Both the position numbers and the translations under genes were made by a program. Shown here piece after piece: positions 55,771-64,000 of a stretch of 64,000 nt of DNA (its first letter is position 1; each line of letters opens with the position of its first letter). The stretch is from Alphaproteobacteria bacterium (GTDB lineage Bacteria > Myxococcota_A > UBA796 > GCA-2862545): contig JACKEQ010000022.1 in the NCBI GenBank assembly GCA_020632885.1, forward strand, positions 1 through 64,000. The letters run 5' to 3'. A model generated the notes under the pieces. That model searched no databases and had not been told where the DNA came from. It saw only the letters and a list, made by a program, of their open reading frames with translations.

Positions 55771-56828
55771 TCACCTCCTCACGAACAGCGCGAATCCTGG
55801 GCCCCTCGGGGCCTCCGCACACCCACAACCCGTGCGGGCCGGCGGCGCCAGCACGACCACGTCGGTGTCGCTGTCCGCGTCCGTGTCGCTGTCCGTGTCC
55901 GCGTCCGTGTCCGCGTCCGCGTCCGTGTCCGCGTCCGCGTCCGCGTCCGTGTCCGCGTCCGCGTCCGTGTCCGTGTCCGTGTCCGTGTCGGAGTCGCTGT
56001 CCGCGTCCGTGTCCGCGTCGCGTCCGCGTCCGTGTCCGTGTCCGCGTCCGTGTCGAGGCTCGCTGTCCGTGTCCGTGTCGCTGTCCGCGTCCGTGTCCGC
56101 GTCCCCTCCCGTGTCGGCGGTGTCCGCGGCGATCAGTCCGTCGCAGTCCTCGTCCACAGCATTGCCCGGAACCTCAGTCGCGCCGGGGCTCACGCTGGGG
56201 TCATCGTCGTCGCGCAGTCCCCGCCGACGGGCACGTAGCCCGGACCGGCGCCAGGAGAGTCCGTGTCGCCGTAGCCATCGTCGTCGGCGTCCAGGGAAGC
56301 CCGGCAGGTAGACCTCGCCCTCGAGGTCGAGCTGCACCATGTCCGCCCACGTCGGGTTGAAGGTCGACCCCCAGAAGTACACCGGAGCTCCACGTCCGGC
56401 GTGGAGAGGAGGGGCAGACCCGACAGGTCGAAAGTCACCGGGCCGTTCCCAGCCGGAAGCACCACGTGGTCGAGGTCCGCCGCGAAGTTGTCGCCGTCCC
56501 AGCGCACCGAGGCGTCTGTGGCCTCCCGCCCGTCGTAGGCGCGCTCACGGTAGACGAGGGCATCGAGCCCCACGACTCGGACGCGCTGGTGAACCGCGCC
56601 GAGACGTAGACACCGCCGGGTTCCGCGCCGCCGGGACCACCCCGTGGCACAGCACGTTGGTGTTGCTCGTAATGGCGTGGCGAAGGACTGTACGGGCAAC
56701 GCGACGATGTCGGGATGGCTCGACGTCGCGGCCACGCCACCACCACCCGACGTGCTGCAGGTCACCTGGCCGGTGGGGTCCCAGACTGCCAGCGTGGTGG
56801 CCTTCGCGATGGTGAGGACGAGGAGCAT
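55771..56828 (-). pseudogene. MopE-type Asp-repeat secreted protein broken into several frames
   Basis: From ATG 56828, MLLVLTIAKATTLAVWDPTG is a signal peptide. The sensible reading changes frame at about 56,690 (EQHQRAVPRGGPGG), 56,580 (VVGLDALVYRERAYDG), 56,390 (MYFWGSTFNPTWADMVQLDL), 56,300 (LDADDDGYGDTDSPGAG) and 56,210 (DDDDPSVSPGATEVPGNAVD, then DEDCDG), and twice within the Asp-Thr/Asp-Ala repeat before ending TGCGCAEAPRGPGFALFVRR, a shortened MYXO-CTERM-like tail. Yet each piece is protein-like and the final stop is intact. Either a decaying gene or many assembly indels. The intact form would be a cell-surface protein with a MopE metal-binding motif and a flexible acidic stalk. Confidence 0.6.
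55862..56103 (-). repeat. hexanucleotide tract encoding Asp-Thr / Asp-Ala repeats
   Basis: About forty near-copies of the 6-base units GTCCGC, GTCCGT and GTCGCT in a row (plus strand), encoding (D-T/A)n on the minus strand, broken near 56,040 where the frame shifts to Arg/His/Gly. Low complexity makes it prone to slippage and misassembly. Confidence 0.9.
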
Positions 56829-56845
56829 CCTCCCATCCTACCCGA

Positions 56846-58306
56846 TCAACGGGTGTAGAACGCCGCCAGGTCGGCCGCGAGCGCAGTGGCGCTGGGCTCG
56901 TGGAGGTACATCATGTGCCCCGCCGGGTAGCACCGGCTCGTGAGGTTCGACCGCAGGTGGGGCGGGAGCTGGAGCTGGGCCAGCGTGTACTCGGCGGCCG
57001 CCCACGGCGTCGCGAGGTCGTACAGGCCGCTCGCCACGAACACCTTCAGCGCCGGGTTGCCCACCATGGCTCCCCGGAGCTTCCGGGTCATGTCGAGCGG
57101 CTTGTTCTCGCACCCGTCGAACGTCCAGGGCCAGACATCGCGGTTCATGATGGCGTACGACCGGACCTCCTCGTACCCGAGCGCCGCGAGCTGCAGGTAG
57201 AGGCCCGTCGTGAACACGCCCATCACCGCGTTCAGCGAGGGGTCCTCCGTGAGCTGCTCGGACGCCGCGTCCCGCGGCCAGCCCGCGAACCGGGCGTCCA
57301 GACGGCCCACGGTCTGCCGCCGGTCGCGCAGGAGCTCCGCACAGAACCGCGCCAGATCGAGGTGGTTGTCGCAACGCGCGAGGAAGTCGGGGCTCACGCC
57401 GACGAGGGCCGCGAGCTCGCGCGCCAGGCGTTCCCGGGCTTCCGTGGGGAGGCGGTCGCCCTGGATCAGCGCCGGCGCGTACACGTCGCGCGCGAACGCC
57501 ACGGCCCGCTCGTGGAGGTCCCAGACGTCGTCGGCCTGCACACGGCCGTGGTAGTGCGCCGCAGCCGCCGCGGCCGGCAGGAACATCACGCTCGCCAGCC
57601 AGTTCTCGGCCTCCTCGAACAGCAGGGTGCCGAGCTTCAGGGCCAGGCTGATCAGCACGAGCCCGTTCATCTCGAGACCCCAGCGCTCCTGGAGATGCCG
57701 CGCGAGCCCGGCCGCCCGGATGGTGCCGTAGCTCTCACCCGCCAGGTACTTCGGGCTCCCCCACCGCCCGTTCTCCGACAGCCAGCGCCGCACGAGCTCG
57801 CCGACGCTCTCGATGTCCGCATCCACCCCGTGGTACTCGCGTCCCTTGCCCTCCGACGGCCGCGAGTGGCCGGTGGACGCGGGGTCGATGAACACCAGGT
57901 CCGAGTGGGCCAGCAGGGTGTGCGGGTTGGGCTCCAGGCGACCCGGGAGGGCCGCGGGCCGGTCGACGTCCACGCGGACCCGGTTGGGCCCGAGGATGCC
58001 GAGGTGCAGCCACACCGACGAGCTGCCCGGCCCCCCGTTGAAGGCGAACGTGACGGGCCGATCGGGCCCCCCGTCGTCGAGCACGTAGCTCACGTGGAAC
58101 AGGTCGACGGCGGGCTTCTCGTCGAGCTGGACGCGGGTGGTCCCAGCGGTCGCCGTGTAGCGGAGCACCCGGTCGCCGAGGGTCAGCTCGTGCTGGCTGC
58201 GCACCCTGCGGTCCTCGTGCTCAGCTGTGGGCTTCGCGGCCCCGACGAGCTTGCCGAGCTCGTCCGCGCTGCTCACCACCACCACCGGTCCCTTCTCGTC
58301 GGCCAT
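56846..58306 (-). CDS. S10-family serine carboxypeptidase-like protein
   Basis: A 486-aa peptidase. GGAGG precedes the chosen ATG (MADEKGPVVVVSSADELGKL); an upstream frame extension is rejected. The oxyanion region FAFNGGPGSSSVWLHLGILG is diagnostic of S10; the nucleophile is in LAGESYGTIRAAGLA (Ser near 190), Asp in ASGLYDLATPW (near 429) and His in YPAGHMMYLHEP (near 463). No signal peptide, so it is cytoplasmic, like many bacterial S10 homologues. Length is normal. It ends 17 bases after the start of the broken MopE gene, same strand. Removes C-terminal residues from peptides by family analogy. Confidence 0.93.
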   Translation of the reverse strand: MADEKGPVVVVSSADELGKLVGAAKPTAEHEDRRVRSQHELTLGDRVLRYTATAGTTRVQLDEKPAVDLFHVSYVLDDGGPDRPVTFAFNGGPGSSSVWLHLGILGPNRVRVDVDRPAALPGRLEPNPHTLLAHSDLVFIDPASTGHSRPSEGKGREYHGVDADIESVGELVRRWLSENGRWGSPKYLAGESYGTIRAAGLARHLQERWGLEMNGLVLISLALKLGTLLFEEAENWLASVMFLPAAAAAAHYHGRVQADDVWDLHERAVAFARDVYAPALIQGDRLPTEARERLARELAALVGVSPDFLARCDNHLDLARFCAELLRDRRQTVGRLDARFAGWPRDAASEQLTEDPSLNAVMGVFTTGLYLQLAALGYEEVRSYAIMNRDVWPWTFDGCENKPLDMTRKLRGAMVGNPALKVFVASGLYDLATPWAAAEYTLAQLQLPPHLRSNLTSRCYPAGHMMYLHEPSATALAADLAAFYTR

Positions 58307-58373
58307 CCGCCCTCCGGCCGTCGTCCTATCCGAGCCGCTTCGAACGCCCAACCGCTCGATGTAGTCTGAAGCG

Positions 58374-59458
58374 ATGACCCTGCTCCTGACCTTCGTCCTA
58401 TCCGCACGTGCCGAAGAGCTCGCACCCCTCTCCGTCCCCGAGGTCCTCGCGCGGGAGGGCCTACCGCTCTCCGATCTGCCCCACCGGCACCCCATCTATG
58501 CGTTGTTCCCCTTCGACCTGGCACCAGCCATCGCGGAAGCGTGGCTCGCGTCCGTCGGGAGCGACGTCGACGTCCGCTGGCGGAACCTCTCGGGCGAGCC
58601 GCTCGAGCCCGTGCCCGAAGCCAACGCACCCGCCGCAGCCCTCATCGCCTACGCCGCGACGCTGGACGAGCCCATGCACCTCGAGCAGGAGGTGGAAGCA
58701 GGAACCCACGCCGTGCAGCTGCTGTGGCGAGGCGACGAGCGCGTGCTCATCGTGCGGATCGGCCCGGCCGCCGACACCCTGGTCACCGCGCCAGCCGACC
58801 TCTGGGCCCGCCTCGGAGGCACAGCCACGGGACCCTGGACCCGCGACGATCAGGACGCCGTGTGGACGGCCACCCACACGCTCGAGGACGACTGGCTCGC
58901 CGCCATCGCGGGCGTCGACTGGGAGCGACTCGACCGCGGAGAGGGCTGGGCCGCCGTCCGTTGGCGCCGCCGCGCTCCAGCCTACCGCCTGTACGCGACG
59001 CCCGGCTGCATGGACGGCACCGCCTATGGCCCTGCACGCATCGGACCTCCCGAGGCGCCCTTCCACCTGGGCGTCGAGACCGCCATCCACGAGCTCGGAC
59101 ACGTCGTGGAGGGCGCGTCCTGGGGCGCAGCCGTGAGCTCCGGGGGGCGAGGGCGGTTCCGGTGCGCCAAGAAGGCCACGAAAGCCATGGTGGAAGCCTA
59201 CGGGACGTTGCTCGGAGCACGGTCTCCGAGCGACTACGGGGCCGATCGGGACACCTATCCAGGGAGGGTTTCGCGGAGGGGTTCGCCTTCTACGTCCTGC
59301 ACCCGGACTACCTGCAGCGCGTCGCCCCCGACGTCTACGGTTGGTTCGAGGCCCGGGGCCCGCTGGTGGAGTCCCAGGCCCGATACGACGCGTGCATGGG
59401 ACTCCCGCAGGCGTCCGCCCTCACCAGGGCGTACCATCGCGGCGCGTTCCGGGGCTGA
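58374..59458 (+). CDS. secreted zincin metalloprotease-like protein, one-base frame break
   Basis: From ATG 58374, MTLLLTFVLSARAEELAPLS gives a signal peptide (ARA|EE). The zinc motif HELGH is at 239-243 in GVETAIHELGHVVEGASWG. The frame is good to GADRDTYPG (near 59,262); then another frame continues with REGFAEGFAFYVLHPDYLQR to the stop at 59458. A missing C in the CCA-GGG run would restore TYPREGFAEGF, where the Glu of FAEGFA is the expected distal zinc ligand. This layout (HExxH, then FAEAFA-like) recalls lethal-factor-type and related zincins. It overlaps the lamin-tail lipoprotein gene tail-to-tail. Assigned as one gene; substrate unknown. Confidence 0.65.
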
Positions 59459-61799
59459 ACGGCGCGTTGCCGTTCGCGCTGTGCCAGCCGAAGGCGCTGT
59501 CGGGGTCGCCGTCGAGCACCCGGTTCTTCGCGCCGATGCCGCCGCTGTAGGACGTGAGCTTCTGCGAGCCGTCCGGATGGTCGAGCTGGAGCACGCCCGC
59601 AGAGCTGAGCATCCCCCAGCCCCCACCGAAGGACGGGACGTCCAGCACGCACGACGGGGTGCCCGTCCACACCACGGTCGCGCCACCGGCCGGGAGCGTC
59701 GTGCCCTCGGGGAACGTGAAGCCGGAGGTCGCGTTGAAGCGTGAGAGCGTGACCCCATCCAGCACGAGCGGCGCGTCCGACACGTTGACCAGCTCGACGT
59801 AGTTGTCCGCCGAGTTCGTCCGCCCGTCGCAGTTGGTGTCGACGGAGTAGTTGCCCCCCATGATCTCGTTGACGAGCAGAGGGGCCAGCGAGCCCGGATC
59901 GGTGATCGAGACGTCCAGGGTGTACGGCAGGCAGGCGGGGCGCTCGGCGTCCCAGCTGGCACCGACCCGCAGGAACGCGCGCCGGTTGTCGTCCCAGCCG
60001 GGCGTCCAGTGCAGCTCGCCACGCGTCCCGTACGTGAGGGTCTGGCCGTCCACATCGACCAGCACGGGCCGGACGTCTCCCTCGACCACGATGTCGAGGC
60101 TCCCGCCGAGCGGGACCTGGACCTCGTAGGTCTCCGTGCCGTCCGCACCGAGCAGCAGGTCCTGGCCGTGGGCCGCGAGCAGGTCGCGCGGCGCCTCGGG
60201 ATCCCACACGTCGACCGCGTCGCGGCAGTAGTTCCAGGGCGCGTCCTGCACGGTGGCGCGCACCTCGTAGCCCACGCACTCCTCGTCGTACGTGCTGGAG
60301 TAGTGCAGGCGCACGGTGGCCGTGACGCCCGCGTCGCCGAAGTTGTGCCACGCCAGGTCCACCTGCCCGTCCCACTCCGAGGACCAGCTCGGACCCGAGA
60401 ACCAACGGCTGTCGTCGCCCGCCTCGAGGTGCACGTCCGGGAGACCCCCGTCCGGACCGGGCAGCACGTCGAGCAGGAGGGTGTCCCCACGCGGCACGTA
60501 CACGCTCAGCCAGGTGCCGGAGTCCTCCGCGTAGGACGACTCGACCGCACCCCACACGAGCATCGTCTCACCGTCCGTCTGAAGGAAGTCCTCGAGCTCG
60601 AGCGGGCGCGACCGCGGGGCCTCGCGCACCATGCAGACCTCGTCCGTGGGGGCGTCGAGGTCCCAGAACAGCAGCGTGCGCTCGTCCTTCCAGTCGAAGA
60701 CGTGCACGGTGTCGGTGCCGACCTCGGAGACGGCCAGCCAGTGGTCCGTGAGGGCGAGTCGCAGGTCCTCGTGGGGGCGGACGAACGGCAGCGAGGCCTC
60801 GATGTCGCCGCTGAGGCGCGTGAAGCGGTCCACCCGGCCGGGCTGCCCGTCCTGACGGGGCCGTGCACCGAACGCCGCGACCTCGTCGAACGCCCAGACG
60901 GTGTAGCCCCAGGTCGCCGCCCCGCGCAGGACGTCCGTCGTGACCCAGTAGCCCGAGGGGTCGAGCGTCATGATGTCGAGGTCCGCCAGCCCCTGGCGAG
61001 CGACGAGGAGCTCGTCCCCATGGGCCGCGAGCACGTCCGTGAAGACCGGGCCCACCGCGGGCACGAACGTCGGCAGCCCGTCCGTGGTGAGCGCGTCGAG
61101 CGCGTAGAAGTGGAAGCCACCCACGGCATCTGCGACGACCAGCGCCTCGTCCAGGACCCACAGGCGCGCCCCGAAGCCCGCGTCGGCCGGGAGGTGCGCC
61201 GGAGCCGAGAGGGTCTGGTGGGCCGTCGCCTCGAGGCCGTAGGAGTCGAAGACCCGGACCTCGTTGGTGGTCGGCGTCCCGACGAACAGGACCTCGTCCT
61301 GGCCCCATCCGTCGGGTCGCGCGTAGGCGTGGGAGCCGTAGGAGCGCGCTTCCGCTGCACCGGGAGCCTGGATGCGCATGTCGTCGCCGAAGTAGTACGC
61401 GTTCCGCGCCACGCTCGACCCCGACGCGACCATGTCGTCCCCGGCGAAGAGATCGTGCCCGAACGCGGGATCGGCGATCTCACAATCCGTCACGTCGTCC
61501 GGATCGTCCGCGAGGCCGTCGCCGAGGTCCACCCGCCGGATCCGGCGGTCACAGAGGCCATCGCTGTCCTCGGTGATCAGGAGGTCCGCACCGCCGTAGC
61601 TGTGCTGGTCGCCGTCGATCGCGATGTGCGCGCCGAGGCCGGTGACCCCGAACACATCGGAGGCCTGGAGCGTGATGCGCTCACCGAGGGCCGTGCGGCC
61701 GCGCTCCTCCGAGGTGAGGACCCCGTTGGCCGGGACGGGAGCGATCTCGACCTTGCAGGCGGTGGCGGCGAGCACGAGCAGGAGCGAGGGACGGGACAC
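59421..61799 (-). CDS. large secreted lipoprotein with C-terminal lamin-tail domain
   Basis: A 792-aa protein with lipobox signal MSRPSLLLVLAATACKVEIA. The first 450 residues are beta-propeller-like with FG-GAP-type repeats (HIAIDGDQHSYGGADLLITE, LFAGDDMVASGSS, DEVLFVGTPTTNEVRVFD). A central beta-sandwich region (about 480-640) is followed by the lamin-tail domain (about 650-792): LVNEIMGGNYSVDTNCDGRT, NYVELVNVSDAPLVLDGVTL and GWHSANGNAPFSPGTRRDG. The same propeller-plus-LTD plan occurs in the M60 lipoprotein at 22.8 kb. Likely surface-exposed; role unknown. The 82 bases before the next gene hold nothing obvious. Confidence 0.8.
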   Translation of the reverse strand: MSRPSLLLVLAATACKVEIAPVPANGVLTSEERGRTALGERITLQASDVFGVTGLGAHIAIDGDQHSYGGADLLITEDSDGLCDRRIRRVDLGDGLADDPDDVTDCEIADPAFGHDLFAGDDMVASGSSVARNAYYFGDDMRIQAPGAAEARSYGSHAYARPDGWGQDEVLFVGTPTTNEVRVFDSYGLEATAHQTLSAPAHLPADAGFGARLWVLDEALVVADAVGGFHFYALDALTTDGLPTFVPAVGPVFTDVLAAHGDELLVARQGLADLDIMTLDPSGYWVTTDVLRGAATWGYTVWAFDEVAAFGARPRQDGQPGRVDRFTRLSGDIEASLPFVRPHEDLRLALTDHWLAVSEVGTDTVHVFDWKDERTLLFWDLDAPTDEVCMVREAPRSRPLELEDFLQTDGETMLVWGAVESSYAEDSGTWLSVYVPRGDTLLLDVLPGPDGGLPDVHLEAGDDSRWFSGPSWSSEWDGQVDLAWHNFGDAGVTATVRLHYSSTYDEECVGYEVRATVQDAPWNYCRDAVDVWDPEAPRDLLAAHGQDLLLGADGTETYEVQVPLGGSLDIVVEGDVRPVLVDVDGQTLTYGTRGELHWTPGWDDNRRAFLRVGASWDAERPACLPYTLDVSITDPGSLAPLLVNEIMGGNYSVDTNCDGRTNSADNYVELVNVSDAPLVLDGVTLSRFNATSGFTFPEGTTLPAGGATVVWTGTPSCVLDVPSFGGGWGMLSSAGVLQLDHPDGSQKLTSYSGGIGAKNRVLDGDPDSAFGWHSANGNAPFSPGTRRDGTPW

Positions 61800-61881
61800 G
61801 GGACCTCCGGAGTGACGCGCCGCAGGTAGTCGTCCGCCGTCGAAAGGGGACCGAAAATCTCCCGAGAGCCTCGCTCGGCCG

Positions 61882-62508
61882 TCAGAACACGACGCCGAAG
61901 GCGGTGGAGGCGAGCACGTTCCGACCCGGACGCCAGCCTACCAGGGCCTCGAAGAACACGGGCCCCTCCACGTGCACCGAGATCGAAGGCCGATCGCCCA
62001 CCGCGCCCACCCGGGTCGTCACGGTGCCCGTCTCGAGACCGACGGACGCCTCGGGGAGCAGCCCGGGGATCTCGACCACCGGGTTCCAGGAGGGGTGCAC
62101 CAGCCGCACCCAGTTCAGCGAAGGCCCCCAGGCCACCGAGACGACGAGGTGCTCGTAGCGCCCGACGGCCGAGATCCCCCCGCCCACGTGGGTCCCCACG
62201 CGCCCGTACACGCTGAGCACGAAGCCCGGCTCGTCGACCACGTGCGCACCCCCGAACGCGCTCACGCCGTAGGGCAGGTAGCCCGAGAGCCTCACCTCGC
62301 CTCCCGCGAACCAACGGCCCTCGCGGTAGGTGCCCTGGACCTGGATGCGGTCCTGATCGGCCAGGTCCGACAGCGCCTGCAGGGCGCGCAGGTCGTCGAC
62401 CGCCGTGCTCACGAAGCCCTCCACCACGGGCCGCTCGCCAGGGGCGGTGGACGGGAGGAACAAGGCCGGCGAGACGTCGGCCGCGAGGGCGGTGGCGAGG
62501 AGGAGCAT
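61882..62508 (-). CDS. exported beta-rich protein of unknown function
   Basis: A 208-aa protein with signal MLLLATALAADVSPALFLPS. The rest alternates Gly and aromatic residues in strands (GRWFAGGEVRLSGYLPYGVS, AFGGAHVVDEPGFVLSVYGR, RVGTHVGGGISAVGRYEHLV) and ends in an aromatic (STAFGVVF), as in small outer-membrane barrels of 8 strands. The barrel idea is inference from pattern. Upstream in-frame codons are rejected as non-coding. It follows the next gene on the same strand by 31 bases. Confidence 0.65.
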   Translation of the reverse strand: MLLLATALAADVSPALFLPSTAPGERPVVEGFVSTAVDDLRALQALSDLADQDRIQVQGTYREGRWFAGGEVRLSGYLPYGVSAFGGAHVVDEPGFVLSVYGRVGTHVGGGISAVGRYEHLVVSVAWGPSLNWVRLVHPSWNPVVEIPGLLPEASVGLETGTVTTRVGAVGDRPSISVHVEGPVFFEALVGWRPGRNVLASTAFGVVF

Positions 62509-62539
62509 GGCAACCCAGACGCCCGGGAGCCCGGGACAT

Positions 62540-63135
62540 TCAGTCGTCCAGGGGACCCCGGGGACGACACGGCGGCGTGCGCCCCGCGAAGCAGACGTAG
62601 TCCACTCCCGCCTGGATCGTGAAGCGACCGAGGTTCTCTGCACCCTTCACGAAGGCCGAGCAGCTCGCTGCCTCCGGGACCTCGACGACGGCCACGTGGC
62701 TCACGACGGACGTGCGCTGCCGGTAGCCGAGGTCGGAGCACGTCACCTCCACCGCCGACGCCATGCCCTTCACGAACACCCGTGCGGTCGGCGGAGGCGC
62801 TGCGGCCGCGAGGCCGGGCTGCTCGAGCGTCGGGGTCTCGACGGGCTCGGGCTCCGCGAACGAGAGCCCGCGCGCCGTGAGGGTCGCCGTGTTGCCGTCC
62901 GCGTCGCGGAGCTCGATGGACGGACCGCGCACGCCGTCACCCAGGACGACGCTCGGGGTCTCGCTCGGACCGACCTCCACGCGGCTGGCCCGCAGGACCT
63001 TCAGGGGCTCGCTGGCCGCGACGAGACCCAGAGACACACCGCCAGCACGGCCCCGGCGCGAAACCGGCGGCTCCGCTCGCGCTCGGCGGCGAGCTCCCGC
63101 TCCAGCGCCGCGATCCGGCCCTCGAGATCCTGCAT
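62540..63135 (-). CDS. coiled-coil/TM protein with beta domain, one-base frame break
   Basis: ATG 63135 follows a strong GGAGGG. The N terminus MQDLEGRIAALERELAAERE is a coiled coil, then RRFRAGAVLAVCL starts a TM helix. At about 63,020 (GTGTGTCT) the frame must change to continue LGLVAASEPLKVLRASRVEV, SVVLGDGVRGPSIELRDADG and NTATLTARGLSF, the usual pattern of this widespread bacterial family (coiled coil, TM, then a beta domain with DADG). The C-terminal 70 residues hold four Cys. Either frame alone gives an implausible protein. One missing or two extra bases explain it. Confidence 0.6.
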
Positions 63136-63182
63136 GGGCCCTCCCTCCCCCTTCGACGCACGGGAGGTGCCGTGCGTTGGGA

Positions 63183-64000
63183 TCATGAGTGGATGCGCCG
63201 ACGCACGCGGAACTCCGAGGCGTCCATCCAGGCGCGCGCGCGGCTCCCGAGCTCGGTGTCCGCGTAGCCCAGGACCACCGACTCCGCGTAGCTCACGACC
63301 GACAGGCAGAAGTGCGAGTTGGTGTTGAAGCTGTCGGTGATCGACGGCAGGTGCTCGGACAGCTTCGGGAGACGGGCGAAGGCCTCCGCGCGCGGCGCCG
63401 ACGCCAGCGCCATGCCGAGGGCGCGCGTGATGGGGAGGCGCTTGAGGGGCGGCAGGTTCTCGTCGAGTGTGCCGAGCAGGACGTCGAGCTGGTCGAGGGC
63501 TCCCGGAGCCCGCAACGCGAGCAGACCGCCCACGACGCCCGCCCGGGTGAGCCGGCTGGCGGCGTCGTCGCGCAGGACCACGACCGCAGCGTCCGGATCG
63601 ACCGCCAGCGCGGACTGCACGGCCTCGAGGAGCGACCGGGCCTCGTCCTCGAGCCCGACGCGCCGCAGCCCCCGGAGGCTGCCCGAGAGCCCCTCCGTGA
63701 TCGCGCCGAGGTCGGCGATGGGGAGCTCGCGGATGGCGTCCACGATGCGACGCGAGAGGTCGCGGGCACGCTCGGTGCGCCCCAGCAGCCCGGCCACGAC
63801 GAGCCCGTCGGTGAGCAGACGGACGCGGGCAGCCGGCTCCAGGCCGTCCACGAGGCCGACCAGCGCGTCGAACAGCGGCAGGGCGTCCACGGCCGAGAGG
63901 AGCGGCAGGAAGTCGAAGACGCCGTCGATCAGGCGTTCCTTCTCGTCGTGCTCGCGCGCGACGTCCACGAGGCCCGCGAGGGCCGGCCGCAGGACCGCGG
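63183..64000 (-). CDS. helical-repeat protein, 5' end cut by window edge
   Basis: The frame is open through the right edge, so the N terminus lies outside; the GTG at 63968 is only the first start inside. The visible 272 residues are Leu/Ala-rich amphipathic helices in pairs (LFDALVGLVDGLEPAARVRL, GLSGSLRGLRRVGLEDEARS, LLALRAPGALDQLDVLLGTL) resembling HEAT/TPR-type solenoids. No catalytic motif. It ends 47 bases before the coiled-coil gene on the same strand. I do not recognise a specific family. Confidence 0.6.
   Translation of the reverse strand, partial: AVLRPALAGLVDVAREHDEKERLIDGVFDFLPLLSAVDALPLFDALVGLVDGLEPAARVRLLTDGLVVAGLLGRTERARDLSRRIVDAIRELPIADLGAITEGLSGSLRGLRRVGLEDEARSLLEAVQSALAVDPDAAVVVLRDDAASRLTRAGVVGGLLALRAPGALDQLDVLLGTLDENLPPLKRLPITRALGMALASAPRAEAFARLPKLSEHLPSITDSFNTNSHFCLSVVSYAESVVLGYADTELGSRARAWMDASEFRVRRRIHS

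Noticed and set aside
55862..56103. Repeat tract considered as a CRISPR array or satellite
   Set aside because: Units are 6 bases without spacers and translate to Asp-Thr/Ala in the frame of a MopE-type protein.

Overview
The window is GC-rich (roughly 70%), densely coding DNA that most resembles a member of the Myxococcota (deltaproteobacterial, Polyangia-like). The signs are MopE-type Asp/Cys motifs (DxDGDGY...DCDD...DEDCDG), C-terminal tails resembling MYXO-CTERM, many small lipoproteins with PPP/TP linkers, thrombospondin type-3 repeats in a secreted protein, two eukaryotic-type Ser/Thr kinases, and a pfaD-pfaA-pfaC polyunsaturated fatty acid (PUFA) synthase operon in the order known from myxobacteria. 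This assignment is inference from gene content; there is no rRNA or marker gene here. I saw no tRNA, rRNA, CRISPR array, insertion sequence or phage module.

Layout. 0-11 kb: envelope and accessory genes: a truncated DUF805-like membrane protein, a membrane-anchored Ser/Thr kinase, a tandem pair of paralogous lipoproteins, an APC-like transporter, a three-gene run ending in a lipoprotein form of the thioredoxin/DUF255 (YyaL/SSP411) family, an alpha/beta hydrolase lipoprotein and a LysR regulator. 11.2-15.5 kb: a tightly overlapping four-gene unit (NrdG-like radical SAM protein, unknown 339-aa protein, unknown 189-aa protein, soluble FtsH-like AAA+/M41 protease) that looks like a stripped-down FtsH ternary-type system; an ATP-grasp gene follows. 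16.7-19.7 kb: small TM protein, mono-heme cytochrome-like secreted protein, a small gene under a 28-bp palindrome, and a CorA channel. 19.7-22.1 kb: lower-GC block with two unknown secreted proteins, one carrying an in-frame 8-bp tandem repeat next to its start. 22.1-28.5 kb: secreted proteins including a 1888-aa lipoprotein with beta-propeller-like, MopE, lamin-tail, TSP3, ricin-like and M60 metallopeptidase regions. 28.5-34.3 kb: a cyclic-nucleotide-binding protein followed by a Ser/Thr kinase, a dienelactone hydrolase, a Cys-rich secreted protein and an isoprenylcysteine methyltransferase-like membrane protein.

34.3-49.7 kb is the centrepiece: pfaD (enoyl reductase), pfaA (KS-MAT-3xACP-KR-DH) and pfaC (KS-CLF-DH-DH-PKS-type DH-AcpS-like), all on the minus strand with gaps of 11 and 48 bp. 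There is no pfaB, no second acyltransferase and no AGPAT domain, and a phosphopantetheinyl-transferase-like region sits at the PfaC C terminus. 49.8-64 kb: a small acidic protein, an unusual SDR, a three-domain Nfu-type Fe-S scaffold, an Omp85-like barrel, an LRR/BRCT-like protein, a DUF1801 protein, an Asp-repeat MopE protein broken into several frames, an S10 carboxypeptidase, a zincin metalloprotease, a lamin-tail lipoprotein, and edge-truncated repeat protein sequence.

Several genes (about 32.85, 34.86, 56.2-56.7, 59.26 and 63.02 kb, probably also 19.83 kb) are split by single-base frame changes although both halves look like good protein. This suggests residual indels in a draft or long-read assembly, or in places real decay; those genes should be read as one unit until checked.
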